From Ruminococcaceae bacterium UBA5905 (lineage in GTDB: Bacteria; Bacillota; Clostridia; Oscillospirales; Acutalibacteraceae): a stretch of DNA of 24,458 nt. Shown here one piece after another: positions 14,401-23,526 of this stretch. The notes beneath the pieces are model-generated. The model searched no databases, was not told where the DNA came from, and saw nothing but the letters and a program-made list of their open reading frames with translations. The translations under genes were made by a program, and so were the position numbers. Positions within the stretch are counted from its first letter, which is position 1; the number at the start of each line of letters is the position of its first letter. The stretch is taken from contig DJEF01000025.1 in assembly GCA_002431285.1 (NCBI GenBank), forward strand, positions 1-24,458. Reading direction: 5' to 3'.

Positions 14401-16245
14401 CTACGGCTGCAAGGTTTCCAGTTCGGTGCAGAGTTTCTCGACCGCCGTCAGGTCATCTCGCTGAAAAGCGGCGGTGATGCTGGTCTCCAGCTCCTGTTTT
14501 TTGCGGTCGATCTCCAGATAAGTGACATCAAAATATCGATCATATACCATTTTGCGGAAGTTCCGGCTGCGAATCCTCCTTATGGTATTTTCATCCGCAA
14601 AAAGGATGTAGTCGGCGCAGTCGGCGGCCAGATAAAAATCATGCGTCACCATCAGGATCGTTCCCCGGTAAGCGTTGATCGCTTTCTCAAGAGCGGTCTG
14701 CGCCGCCAGATCCAGATGGTTGGTCGGTTCATCCAAAAGCAGCAGGGCGGCGCCGCTGCGAGAAAGGACCGCCAGCTGCAGCAGGTTCTGTTCGCCGCCG
14801 GAAAGCCGGCTTACGTTCTGCTCCAGACAAGCCGTCGGCAGCGTATAGGCCGTGAGGCAGGCTTGCATTTCGGCTCTGGTTTTCAATCCTGCATCCCGCA
14901 GGATCTCCGCAACGGTCTTTTCTCCGTTCTCCGCGCCGACCTCCGGCTGCGGCAGCCACGCAAACGACGTATCCGGGTCGATCCGGATCGCCGGGTCTTC
15001 CTGCCGGATGATATCCCGGATGAGCGTCGTCTTGCCGGTGCCGTTGGCTCCGATCAGAGCGACCTTTTCTCCCTCTTTGATCTCAAAATTGACATCCCGC
15101 AGCAAATGCTCGTCAAATTTCACTTCGTAATCCGTCACCCGCAGCACGACACGCGGCTCGGATGACGGCCGTGCGCAGTCCTCGCTCGCATTTCGCCCGC
15201 CCGCAGCGGACTGCGCCGCGGGCGCCGCCGGTGCTGCCGGTTCCGAGGCTTGCGCGGCGCGTAATGCCGCGCCGGGCAGGGTGATCTGCGGCTCCCGTAC
15301 TTCGATGAACGGCGCCTTGATCTGCCGCTTAAGCAGTCTTTCCAGCTGCGATTGCTTGGCATTGACCACTTGCCCGATGGTCGGATTGACCATCAGCGTC
15401 GCACGTTTGCGCAGAAGCTCTACCATTTGCTCCGTGCGCTCGATCTCTTCCTGCTCTTCGATATACTGCAGGCGCAGGTTCAGTTTTTCCCGCAGGATCG
15501 CGCAGCGATAGGCCGCGTAGGAGCCGTCAAATTCCTGCAGATCGCCGTTTTCCAGATGCAGGATCTGATCAAAGCAATGGTTCAGCAGGTAGCGGTTATG
15601 GGTAACGGCCAGCAGCGTGCCGCGATAAGCGTTGATCAGCCCGCAGAGCCCGTTCAGATTTTCAAAATCCAAAAAAACATCCGGCTCATCCAGCACCAAA
15701 AAGTTCGGTGCCAAGAGCATTTCCCGCAGGATCTGCAGCAGCTTGTATTCTCCGCCGCTGACTTCTGAAAGTCTTGTTTCTTCCAGATCACTCATCCCCG
15801 CAATATACAGCTGCCGACGGATGACGCTTTCGTAATGATCCGCGTCCATCGCCTCGCTCTGATCCAGCAGAGCCTGATAGCGGGCAAACAGCTGCTCCAT
15901 CTGCGCTTCGTCGATCTCCGGCGCCGTCATTTCATCGCAGACCGCGGTGATCTGCGCGTTCATGTCGGTAAAACGCTGCGCGAGATAGTCGAACACGGTA
16001 CAATCCTGCGCCTTGTCCCGCACGCTGAATTGGCTGGCGTAACCGATGCGGCAGTTTTCGTCCAGCAGAATCCTGCCGTCAAACCAGTACTTTCCCGGGT
16101 GCAGCAGCATCTCCACAAGGGTTGATTTGCCGCATCCGTTGCTTCCAATCAGCGCGCAATGCCGTCCGGTCTCTATGGTAAATGAAATCTCGTTGTATAA
16201 GTCTTTGTCCGGAAAACCGTAGGATAGTTTTTCGACCTGGATCAT
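14401..16245 (-). CDS. ABC-F family ATPase (ribosome-associated type)
   Basis: This 614-residue protein has two ABC domains and no membrane segments. Site 1: Walker A GSNGCGKST (34-42), signature SEVSGGE (160-166), Walker B LVLDEPDVFLD (183-193). Site 2: Walker A GANGTGKTT (399-407), signature SRLSGGE (479-485), Walker B LLLDEPTNHLD (502-512). The glutamate-rich interdomain segment (about 255-325) is the P-site tRNA interaction motif region. DEPDVFLD in site 1 departs from the usual DEPTNHLD. An Ala/Pro-rich insert (about 328-364) precedes domain 2. The family acts on the ribosome in translation or in antibiotic protection; which applies here is open. The start at 16245 has AGAGGG upstream, 27 nt after the U32 stop. 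Confidence 0.9.
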   Translation of the reverse strand: MIQVEKLSYGFPDKDLYNEISFTIETGRHCALIGSNGCGKSTLVEMLLHPGKYWFDGRILLDENCRIGYASQFSVRDKAQDCTVFDYLAQRFTDMNAQITAVCDEMTAPEIDEAQMEQLFARYQALLDQSEAMDADHYESVIRRQLYIAGMSDLEETRLSEVSGGEYKLLQILREMLLAPNFLVLDEPDVFLDFENLNGLCGLINAYRGTLLAVTHNRYLLNHCFDQILHLENGDLQEFDGSYAAYRCAILREKLNLRLQYIEEQEEIERTEQMVELLRKRATLMVNPTIGQVVNAKQSQLERLLKRQIKAPFIEVREPQITLPGAALRAAQASEPAAPAAPAAQSAAGGRNASEDCARPSSEPRVVLRVTDYEVKFDEHLLRDVNFEIKEGEKVALIGANGTGKTTLIRDIIRQEDPAIRIDPDTSFAWLPQPEVGAENGEKTVAEILRDAGLKTRAEMQACLTAYTLPTACLEQNVSRLSGGEQNLLQLAVLSRSGAALLLLDEPTNHLDLAAQTALEKAINAYRGTILMVTHDFYLAADCADYILFADENTIRRIRSRNFRKMVYDRYFDVTYLEIDRKKQELETSITAAFQRDDLTAVEKLCTELETLQP

Positions 16246-16272
16246 GTCAGTCCCTCTTTCTTATCTCACATG

Positions 16273-18591
16273 CTAAATGATTTCCTTGTTAAAATGGCCC
16301 CGCGTATCACTCTCCTTACGGAACAGGGACTTCGGCTCCCGCCCGCTGAGCTTGCGCTGCGCGGCGCGGACGATGCGCGTCACTTCTTCCGCGCTCTCGG
16401 TCGTAAAGTTCAGGCGGAACGCCTCTACGCCCTGAACGGACGGCATCTCATCCAGCAGGTTGAGGATCTTGCCGTTGAGGATGGTCGTCGTGCAGTCCGG
16501 GTGGGAAAGGATCGGAAAGGTTCCGTATTCGTCTTTCAGCTCATAGACCTTCGTCTTACAGAGTCCGCACTGCTCCCTCTTTTTGAGCGGGCAGTATTTG
16601 GTGAAGATCAGCGGCGCGCGTCCGTAAACGATCATCTCCAGCGCCGGCACTGCGCCGTATGCGCGGCGGTAAGCCTCGATCAGCGCTGCGATCTGCCTGC
16701 GGTTCAGCTCGTAGGACAGGGTCACGCGTTTTGCGCCCAGTTCCAGCAGTCTGCGGCAGGCGATCGAGTTGACCACATTGAAAGAATAATCCGTCACGAA
16801 CGGATTGCGGTCTTTATAGTAATACAGGCCGCCGTATCCGCCGAGCAGGAGTTCTCCGTTCCGCTCCTCATAGTTTGCCTGGTTCCTGCGGACGATATTC
16901 TCAAAATAGATCTGCGAGATTCCGGCGTTCCGGCAGGCGTCGTATTGCTCCTTTGTGACGACAGACGCCGTCAGAAACGGTTCCGGATCCTCTGCCTGCG
17001 CGCGAGCTGGGGTCTGCGCGCGCCCTGCTTCTGCCGGTGCGCAGTCCGCCATCGGCACCGTATCCGTTTTCGCCCGCTCCGAAAGCCCTGCGCCTACAAG
17101 CACGCGGCGCGGCTTGCTGTTCAGTTTTTCTTCATAGAGCCGTTCGACGATCGTGCGGCGTGCCTGGTTGAGCAGCTTGACCGGGATGAAAGCCCCGCAC
17201 TCTTCAAACACAAGCTCCTGCAAGGTAAACACCGTGTCATGGAGCTTTGCCAGCTGTTTTTTTACTTGCTCGGCGGTGGTCGGCCGGTTTTGCGCCGCTT
17301 CCAGGATCTCCTCGCTTGTATAGCCGCAGCGCACGCCCAGACCCTCGGCCTCAACGGTCAGCGCCGCGCCGGGATAGGCGTGCACCCAAAGCCGCAGCGG
17401 AAAGCGCCGGAATTCCTGTTCCATACTCTTTTCCAGTTCCTGATAGAACTGATAGTCCTTGGTCTTGTAGACCGGATCACCTTTGGACAATTTTTCCTTG
17501 ATGCGGATGAAGCAGCTGCGCTCCGCCTGATTGATCAGATTGCCGTCCCGATTGTACAGCTTGACTACGGAAAGGTTGACATCTTCTCCGTTATGGTCAA
17601 TGCGGATGATATCGTTCTGTTTTAGAGCGTCATGCAGACGGATCTCGTACATGCCTTTATATGCACCGGCAACGCTGCCGATCGCGTAGCCGAAATTGTT
17701 CGGTTTTTGAATATTCGTCAGATCCTTGGGATCCTCGTGGAAAAGATAGCCTTTGGTAAAGGTTCGATTGAAGGTCTTTTTCAGATCATCCCTATCTTCT
17801 TCTGTCGCATGTCCGTCGAGGGCGGCGCGGTACCTTGCCGTCACATTCGCCACATAGGCCGGTTCTTTCATGCGTCCCTCGATCTTGAGAGAGTCCAGGG
17901 CTTTGAGGTCTTCGATATAGTCGATGGTGTTCAGATCCTTGGTCGACAGCAGATAACTCGTCCCCAGGGATCTGCCGTTTGTCTTGTCGATCAGCTCATA
18001 AGGCTTGCGGCAGGATCCGACGCATCTGCCCCGGTTGCCGCTGCGGTAGCCGATCAGTCCGGACATCAGACAGTTGCCGGAATAGGATACGCAGAGCGCT
18101 CCGTGTACAAAGATCTCCAGCGGGATCTTCGCGATCCGGCGGATCTCTTTCGCCTTTTCGATCGTCACCTCACGCGCCAGCACGACACGCTTCGCGCCGA
18201 GTTCTTTCCAGAGAAGCGTGCCCTCCAGATCGTCGATCCCCATCTGTGTGGAGCAGTGCGCTTCCATATCCGGGAAGCGCCGGATGATCTCCTCAAATAC
18301 CGCCATATCCTGCACGATGACGCCGTCGACGCCGATCGCGTTGAGAAAAGCCAGCTGCTCCCGCATGGCCGCAAGTTCTTCTTCAAAAACGATGGTGTTC
18401 ATCGTCACATAAACCTTTACTTCCCGCAGGTGCGCATAGCGGATCGCCTCCGCAAGCGTGGTTTCGTCAAAATTGCAGGAATATGCTCGCGCGCCGAATT
18501 TCTGCATGCCGAGATAGACCGCGTCGCAGCCGTTTGTGACCGCCGCTTTCAGCGCCTCCATATTTCCGGCCGGAGCCAGCAGTTCTGTCAT
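16273..18591 (-). CDS. Peptidase U32-family protein (RlhA/YhbU-like, with C-terminal extension)
   Basis: This 772-residue protein begins TELLAPAGNMEALKAAV and contains the family signature HGALCVSYSGNCLMS...GNRGRCVGSCRKPYEL with its conserved cysteines (about 165-200). A long middle and C-terminal part corresponds to the DUF3656-containing clostridial form. CPLKKREQCGLCKTK near the end supplies further cysteines. Relatives such as E. coli RlhA hydroxylate a 23S rRNA cytidine; others are called collagenase-like proteases without firm proof here. The location after dusB supports an RNA-modification role. A low-complexity insert (about 503-538) looks foreign to the fold. The ATG at 18591 has AGGAGG upstream. 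Confidence 0.88.
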   Translation of the reverse strand: MTELLAPAGNMEALKAAVTNGCDAVYLGMQKFGARAYSCNFDETTLAEAIRYAHLREVKVYVTMNTIVFEEELAAMREQLAFLNAIGVDGVIVQDMAVFEEIIRRFPDMEAHCSTQMGIDDLEGTLLWKELGAKRVVLAREVTIEKAKEIRRIAKIPLEIFVHGALCVSYSGNCLMSGLIGYRSGNRGRCVGSCRKPYELIDKTNGRSLGTSYLLSTKDLNTIDYIEDLKALDSLKIEGRMKEPAYVANVTARYRAALDGHATEEDRDDLKKTFNRTFTKGYLFHEDPKDLTNIQKPNNFGYAIGSVAGAYKGMYEIRLHDALKQNDIIRIDHNGEDVNLSVVKLYNRDGNLINQAERSCFIRIKEKLSKGDPVYKTKDYQFYQELEKSMEQEFRRFPLRLWVHAYPGAALTVEAEGLGVRCGYTSEEILEAAQNRPTTAEQVKKQLAKLHDTVFTLQELVFEECGAFIPVKLLNQARRTIVERLYEEKLNSKPRRVLVGAGLSERAKTDTVPMADCAPAEAGRAQTPARAQAEDPEPFLTASVVTKEQYDACRNAGISQIYFENIVRRNQANYEERNGELLLGGYGGLYYYKDRNPFVTDYSFNVVNSIACRRLLELGAKRVTLSYELNRRQIAALIEAYRRAYGAVPALEMIVYGRAPLIFTKYCPLKKREQCGLCKTKVYELKDEYGTFPILSHPDCTTTILNGKILNLLDEMPSVQGVEAFRLNFTTESAEEVTRIVRAAQRKLSGREPKSLFRKESDTRGHFNKEII

Positions 18592-18641
18592 GGTTTCCTC
18601 CTGTTATTCTGTCATTTTTCTGCTTGTCCGCAGAATCTTTG

Positions 18642-18669
18642 CATAGGATCCATCGAATCCATAGGATCC
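18642..18669. repeat. 10-bp direct repeat CATAGGATCC, 18-bp period
   Basis: CATAGGATCC occurs at 18642-18651 and 18660-18669, between the dusB stop and the U32 start. It may be an incidental duplication; no gene or terminator is evident in this 80-nt spacer. Confidence 0.7.
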
Positions 18670-18671
18670 TC

Positions 18672-19706
18672 CTATATATTTCGGATGGCTTCCGCAAGCG
18701 CGGCGGCGTCGTTGATCTGATTGATCTTGCCGCGAAATGCCGCCGCGCCCGGCAGACCCTTCAGATACCAGCCAACGTGCTTACGCATCTCTCGTACTGC
18801 GGTATATTCACCTTTCAGCGCGCAGACATCGTCGAAATGCCGCAGCATCATGCGGATCTTCTCCTGTTTATCCGGCAGCTTCGGTGCCGTCGCTTCCCCT
18901 TGCATCGCTGCCTGCGCATCCGAGGCTGCGCGGCCGCCTGTGCCGCAAGCAGAATCAAACTCGCCGTGCTCCCATGCCCATGCGAGCTGTTCAAAGATCC
19001 AGGGGTTTCCCAGTGCTCCGCGTCCGATCATCACAAGATCGCAGCCCGTTTCCTGCATCATGCGACGAGCCGAGGCGATGTCCGTGACATCGCCGTTGCC
19101 GATCACCGGAATGGATACTGCCTGTTTCACATCGGCGATCACCGTCCAGTCGGCACTCCCGCTGTAAAACTGCTCCCGGGTTCTGCCGTGCACCGCCACT
19201 GCAGCCGCTCCCGCGGCTTCGATCGCGCGCGCCACCTCGACGGCGTTCTTTTCGGCATCGTTCCAGCCGGCGCGGATCTTCACCGTGACCGGTTTCTCGC
19301 TCGCCTCCACAGCAGCATGGACAACCTCGTACGCCAGCTCCGGCTTGCGCATCAGCGCGCTACCTTCTTCATTGCGCACGATCTTGGGCACCGGGCAGCC
19401 CATATTGATGTCCAGCAGAACATGGGGCCGCCGGTTCAGCATCCGCACCGCTTCCGCGACGATCTCCGGCTCATGTCCGAAGATCTGATAAGAGACCGGA
19501 GCCTCGCCCGGCAGGATATCCAGCAGCTTGTCCGTATTCTTGTCTTTATACCAGAGCCCCTTGGCGCTGACCATTTCGGAATAGACCATGGCAGCGCTCA
19601 TTTCGCCGCAGATGCGGCGAAACGGGGCATCGGTGATGCCCGCAAGGGGCGCCAGAATAAAGGGATTTTTTAATTGTACGTTTCCGATCTTGCAATCTCG
19701 TTTCAT
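18672..19706 (-). CDS. dusB: tRNA-dihydrouridine synthase (DusB-like)
   Basis: Starting at the ATG at 19706 (MKRDCKIGNVQLKN, with GGGAGGG 5-6 nt upstream) gives 344 residues. A GTG at 19724 is in frame but its codons include that binding site. The FMN barrel motifs are APLAGITDAPFRRIC, the catalytic cysteine in DINMGCPVPKI, RAGW, AVHGRTREQ, VIGNGDV and MIGRGALGNPWIF. It reduces uridine to dihydrouridine in tRNA with NADPH and FMN. An Ala/Gly insert of about 24 residues (about 249-272) interrupts the helical C-terminal region. It precedes the U32 gene on the same strand, and a terminator-like hairpin lies just upstream. Confidence 0.93.
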   Translation of the reverse strand: MKRDCKIGNVQLKNPFILAPLAGITDAPFRRICGEMSAAMVYSEMVSAKGLWYKDKNTDKLLDILPGEAPVSYQIFGHEPEIVAEAVRMLNRRPHVLLDINMGCPVPKIVRNEEGSALMRKPELAYEVVHAAVEASEKPVTVKIRAGWNDAEKNAVEVARAIEAAGAAAVAVHGRTREQFYSGSADWTVIADVKQAVSIPVIGNGDVTDIASARRMMQETGCDLVMIGRGALGNPWIFEQLAWAWEHGEFDSACGTGGRAASDAQAAMQGEATAPKLPDKQEKIRMMLRHFDDVCALKGEYTAVREMRKHVGWYLKGLPGAAAFRGKINQINDAAALAEAIRNI

Positions 19707-19731
19707 TTCGCGCCCTCCCGGCACAGTTCTG

Positions 19732-19762
19732 AAAAAAATCCGCCGGTTTTCACAGCGGATTT
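19732..19762 (-). terminator. Terminator or attenuator hairpin just upstream of dusB
   Basis: Read on the minus strand, an 8-bp stem AAATCCGC/GCGGATTT (19762-19755 with 19743-19736) has an 11-nt loop and is followed by seven T (19738-19732). It lies in the 119-nt gap after the PucR-type gene and only about 25 nt before the dusB ATG. Confidence 0.8.
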
Positions 19763-19825
19763 TGTTTTTGCTCTATTTTTTCTGTTTTCCTTACGCACGC
19801 TCTGCACGCATTTGCACATAGCGAA

Positions 19826-21415
19826 CTACTTCGCCGCATTCTCCATTCTGCGCAGTGCCAGCGCGATGGTCAGACCCGGGATCACACGGTTGCCGGTGAT
19901 CTCCGCGCCGAGGATCTCGTTGATCTTTTTCAGACGATACTGCACGGTGTTCGTATGGATTCCCATGAACTCCGACGTCTTGCCGCTGTTCATGCCGGCA
20001 TCCAGTACAAAGGTCTCCAGCGTTTCCAAAAGCTGTTTGGATTTGTTGTCGCCTTCTCTGCGGAACGGTTCCAGAAGATCCATATAGTTCTTTTTGAGGT
20101 AACCGCCCTGCACCTGGATGTTGATGCAGTTGCTGACCAGCGTCAGTTCATATTTGGTAAAAACGCGTTTATACGGGAAGATACTCTCCACGAACGACCA
20201 AGTCTCACCGATCAGGCGGAAGCCGTCGCCTGCGCCCTCGATCCCGTCGATGCCCGTCACATGGAAAATGCGGACGGTCTTGTTTTCCTTCAGCGCGTCG
20301 AAGAACCTCAGGCAGACTGCCTTTTCCTCGTTCTCCTCTTCATCCGCCAGCTTCGGTCCCTTGAGCAGGAGCGCATAGCTCTCGTTTTCCTCATTGATCT
20401 TGATGATATCCAAAAGTCCGTCGCTGACAAACTGATGGATGACTTCCTCCGCATGGTGATCTTCGATCCCTTTCGCGTAAAAGACGGAAATGATATCGGA
20501 CAGCTTCACACCGGCCTCTTCCCGGATGGAATAAGCCAGACTCTTGTTGCCGCGCATCAGTGCCTTGACCAGCTCGGCCTTGGCGTCACGCTCCGGCGTA
20601 TACTTCCACATACCCATCGCCAGTTCGATGATCTCGGCGAGCTTGGTCATCTCGCCGGACGAATAGTTGTCATCATTGTCAACGATGAACAGGTAATATT
20701 TTTCGTTGTTGATATGCACCAGACCCCAGTAGGTCAGAACGCCGTCGATCTCAATCAGGCTGTAGATGTTGCTCAGGTTCAGCGCCGCTTCCTTCCCGCG
20801 GCGGATGGCTTCGTTGATCGTTGTCTGATGTCTGGTCTCGATGGCAAAGATCGGATTGAAATCTTCGCTCAGGAGCACAACCTGAAAATCATTGTTGATT
20901 GCAGCTTCACGGAGCGCCTGCTGGAAGTTCGCGTGTTTTTCAAAGTTGAGCAGATGGAAAATCGTATTGTTGATCAGGCTGTTCTTAAAATTATTTCCGT
21001 ACAGCACATGCTCCATGACCTCCGCGATGATCTGCGAATAGTCCATATTTTCTCCGTCGACCATGATAATCAGCGGAACACCGGCTTCGTCTGCCGCGCG
21101 TGTAACTTCCTTATCAACCGGTCTGGTTGTCTGCTCTCTGCGAAAAACCACGATCGCCGCGACACCTGTCTTCGCAAGTTCACGGATCGTTTCCTGCTGC
21201 ATCTTCACGTCGCTCTTCATTCCCGCGAAGGAAGTCAGCACCATGTTGCCGCTACTACCGCTACATTTGACCGCTTCCTCCGGCGAGGACGCGTCCATAA
21301 CGGAAACCGCTTTCACCCGGTTGTCCATGTTTCGTTCTCCCGCGACTACGATACATTTCCGGAAGGATTCCAGCTGCAGACAATCCTTAACGCTTACCTT
21401 CATCTTCTCCCTCAT
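19826..21415 (-). CDS. PucR-type transcriptional regulator
   Basis: This 529-residue protein has an N-terminal PucR-like domain (about 5-125: [31 protein letters not shown]), a long central sensor-like region, and a C-terminal HTH_30 domain. The latter includes MNSGKTSEFMGIHTNTVQYR and LKKINEILGA and ends in LTIALALRRM. The layout is the PucR/CdaR class, whose members regulate purine, sugar-acid or amino-acid metabolism; the ligand cannot be read here. The start overlaps the ftsH 3' end by 29 nt (17 nt if the ATG at 21403 is used), so translation is probably coupled to ftsH. A hairpin terminator follows. Confidence 0.88.
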   Translation of the reverse strand: MREKMKVSVKDCLQLESFRKCIVVAGERNMDNRVKAVSVMDASSPEEAVKCSGSSGNMVLTSFAGMKSDVKMQQETIRELAKTGVAAIVVFRREQTTRPVDKEVTRAADEAGVPLIIMVDGENMDYSQIIAEVMEHVLYGNNFKNSLINNTIFHLLNFEKHANFQQALREAAINNDFQVVLLSEDFNPIFAIETRHQTTINEAIRRGKEAALNLSNIYSLIEIDGVLTYWGLVHINNEKYYLFIVDNDDNYSSGEMTKLAEIIELAMGMWKYTPERDAKAELVKALMRGNKSLAYSIREEAGVKLSDIISVFYAKGIEDHHAEEVIHQFVSDGLLDIIKINEENESYALLLKGPKLADEEENEEKAVCLRFFDALKENKTVRIFHVTGIDGIEGAGDGFRLIGETWSFVESIFPYKRVFTKYELTLVSNCINIQVQGGYLKKNYMDLLEPFRREGDNKSKQLLETLETFVLDAGMNSGKTSEFMGIHTNTVQYRLKKINEILGAEITGNRVIPGLTIALALRRMENAAK

Positions 21416-23438
21416 CTTCTTTCTGAGGTGCCTCAGCTACCTGAGACGCCTCCTCTTTCTGCGCATCATCGTCCTGCATGTAATCAGAATCATACTTTTT
21501 CAACTCTTCCAGAAGACGTTCTTCCTCTTCCTTGCGGAGCTGTTCTGCCTCTGCAGCTTCCTTTTCGTTCTGCGCTTTCTTCGCTTCATCCGCCTTCTCA
21601 ACGCTTTGCTTCAGATCTTCTGCGGTAATCCTGCCGGTATAAAGATCTTCAAATTGCTGACCGTCGATGGTCTCCACCAGAAGCAGCGCTTTGGCAATGC
21701 GCTCCAAGGTCTCGTCCTGATCCATCAGAATCTTCGTTGCTTCATCGTACGCTTCGTCGATGATCCGCTTGATCTCGTCATCAATTTCCTGTGCGGTATG
21801 TTCAGAATAGTTTTTGTGTGCCGTAAAATCGTTGCCGAGGAAAACCTCTTCCTGCCCGCCGTAGCTCACGGCACCGAGTTTTTCGCTGAAGCCGTACTTG
21901 GTCACCATTTCCCTTGCGGTAGAGGTTGCCTGCTTGATATCGCCGGACGCGCCAATCGAAATGTCGTCCAGCTTCAGTTTTTCGGCCACCCGTCCGCCCA
22001 TGCAGGATACAATGTAGTTATACATCGAGCCCTTGGTATCGAACATCTTGTCATCCTCAGGCAGATACATGGTATATCCACCGGCTCTCCCTCTCGGAAT
22101 GATCGTGACTTCGTGGATCGGCATATGCTTCGGCAGGGTTCTCGCCACGATAGCGTGACCTGCTTCGTGATAAGCCGTGAGTTTCTTCTCTTCTTCGGAA
22201 ACAACACGGGACTTCTTTGCCGGTCCCATCTGTACCTTGCGGATAGCTTCCTCGATCTCTTCCATGCGGATGAATCTTCCGTTTCGGCGAGCCGTGATCA
22301 GTGCTGCTTCGTTGAGGATATTTTCAAGGTCGGCAGGTGTGGAGCCCATGGTTCTTCTTGCCAGTACCTTCGGTGTTACGTCATCTGCCAGCGGTTTGTT
22401 CTTGGCATGTACCTTGATGATCTCCTCACGACCCTTGACATCCGGAAGACCGATCACGATCTGCCGGTCAAATCTGCCCGGTCTGAGCAAGGCCGGATCC
22501 AGAACGTCCGGACGGTTGGTCGCCGCCAGGATGATGATGCCGGAGTTCTCCGCGAAGCCATCCATTTCAACCAGCAACTGGTTCAAGGTTTGTTCCCGTT
22601 CATCGTGACCACCGCCGATGCCCGCGCCGCGCTTACGGCCGACTGCATCGATTTCGTCGATGAACACGATACACGGCGCGTTCTTTTTGGCCTGATCAAA
22701 CAGGTCTCTGACACGAGAGGCGCCGACGCCGACGAACATTTCCACGAAGTCGGAACCGCTGATCGTAAAGAACGGCACGCCGGCTTCGCCGGCTGTCGCC
22801 TTGGAGATGTAGGTCTTACCGGTTCCCGGAGGGCCTACCAGCAGAATGCCTTTGGGGATTCTCGCCCCGAGTTCCTTGTATTTTTTCGGTGCTTTGAGGA
22901 AGTCCACGACTTCTTCCAGCTCCTGCTTTTCTTCCTCCAGTCCGGCGACATCGTCAAAGGTCACTTTTTTGTCGCCCTTGACCATCTTGGCTCTGGACTT
23001 TCCGAACTGGAACGCCTTACCGTTGCCTCCCTGGTTCATCATAATGTAGAACAGGAAGATCAGCGCGCCGATCATCAGCAGATTCGGCAGCAGGCTCAAA
23101 AGGAACGATCCGGAATCCGGCTTCGGACTGGAAAATTCCTTCAGGGTTCCGTTCTGCATCTGTTCAAACAGATAGTTTTCTTCTAGCCAGTTGATCTCCA
23201 GGACGGATGGCGCGTAAGCGTAGTAATAGGTGTCTTTGCTGATCTGTCCGGTCAGCGTGGTATTTTCGATCTGGATCGCTTCGAACTTTTCCTGCTCGAC
23301 CATCTGCGCAAATTTGGAAAAAGATATTTCTTTTACCGTCTGCTGACTGCCGTCCAGTCCTTTGTAGAACATAGCCACCAGTAGAACGACCAAAAACAGA
23401 ATCAAATAGACGCTGACATTTTTTGCGAATTTTTTCAC
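21387..23438 (-). CDS. ftsH: ATP-dependent zinc metalloprotease FtsH
   Basis: This 683-residue protein has membrane spans at about 8-25 and 113-134 around an extracytoplasmic domain. An AAA+ domain follows with Walker A GPPGTGKT (202-209), Walker [11 protein letters not shown] (256-265) and the second region of homology ending RPGRFDRQ. The protease domain has the zinc motif HEAGH (424-428) and a third-ligand region [10 protein letters not shown]. It degrades membrane and short-lived cytosolic proteins as a hexamer. The helix after the AAA core reads [10 protein letters not shown] where RTPGFSGADL is usual. The tail is long, Glu/Lys-rich and probably disordered. The GTG start at 23438 has AAGGGG upstream. 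It follows tilS by 88 nt without the hpt gene often found between them. Confidence 0.96.
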   Translation of the reverse strand: MKKFAKNVSVYLILFLVVLLVAMFYKGLDGSQQTVKEISFSKFAQMVEQEKFEAIQIENTTLTGQISKDTYYYAYAPSVLEINWLEENYLFEQMQNGTLKEFSSPKPDSGSFLLSLLPNLLMIGALIFLFYIMMNQGGNGKAFQFGKSRAKMVKGDKKVTFDDVAGLEEEKQELEEVVDFLKAPKKYKELGARIPKGILLVGPPGTGKTYISKATAGEAGVPFFTISGSDFVEMFVGVGASRVRDLFDQAKKNAPCIVFIDEIDAVGRKRGAGIGGGHDEREQTLNQLLVEMDGFAENSGIIILAATNRPDVLDPALLRPGRFDRQIVIGLPDVKGREEIIKVHAKNKPLADDVTPKVLARRTMGSTPADLENILNEAALITARRNGRFIRMEEIEEAIRKVQMGPAKKSRVVSEEEKKLTAYHEAGHAIVARTLPKHMPIHEVTIIPRGRAGGYTMYLPEDDKMFDTKGSMYNYIVSCMGGRVAEKLKLDDISIGASGDIKQATSTAREMVTKYGFSEKLGAVSYGGQEEVFLGNDFTAHKNYSEHTAQEIDDEIKRIIDEAYDEATKILMDQDETLERIAKALLLVETIDGQQFEDLYTGRITAEDLKQSVEKADEAKKAQNEKEAAEAEQLRKEEEERLLEELKKYDSDYMQDDDAQKEEASQVAEAPQKEDEGEDEGKR

Positions 23439-23526
23439 TTGTTTCCCCTTTCAAGATAGAATCTATATTTCATTTCTGCGTTTTTCTTGTTTTTTTGCGC
23501 TATCTTTCTAAGTGCGCTTTTGTATT

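Noticed and set aside
16270..18720. Plus-strand frames opposite the U32 gene (451 and 362 aa)
   Set aside because: They are antisense shadows; the U32 signature on the minus strand is unmistakable.
19955..23186. Long plus-strand frames (557 and 707 aa) opposite the PucR-type and ftsH genes
   Set aside because: They mirror conserved FtsH and PucR coding sequence and carry no domain of their own.
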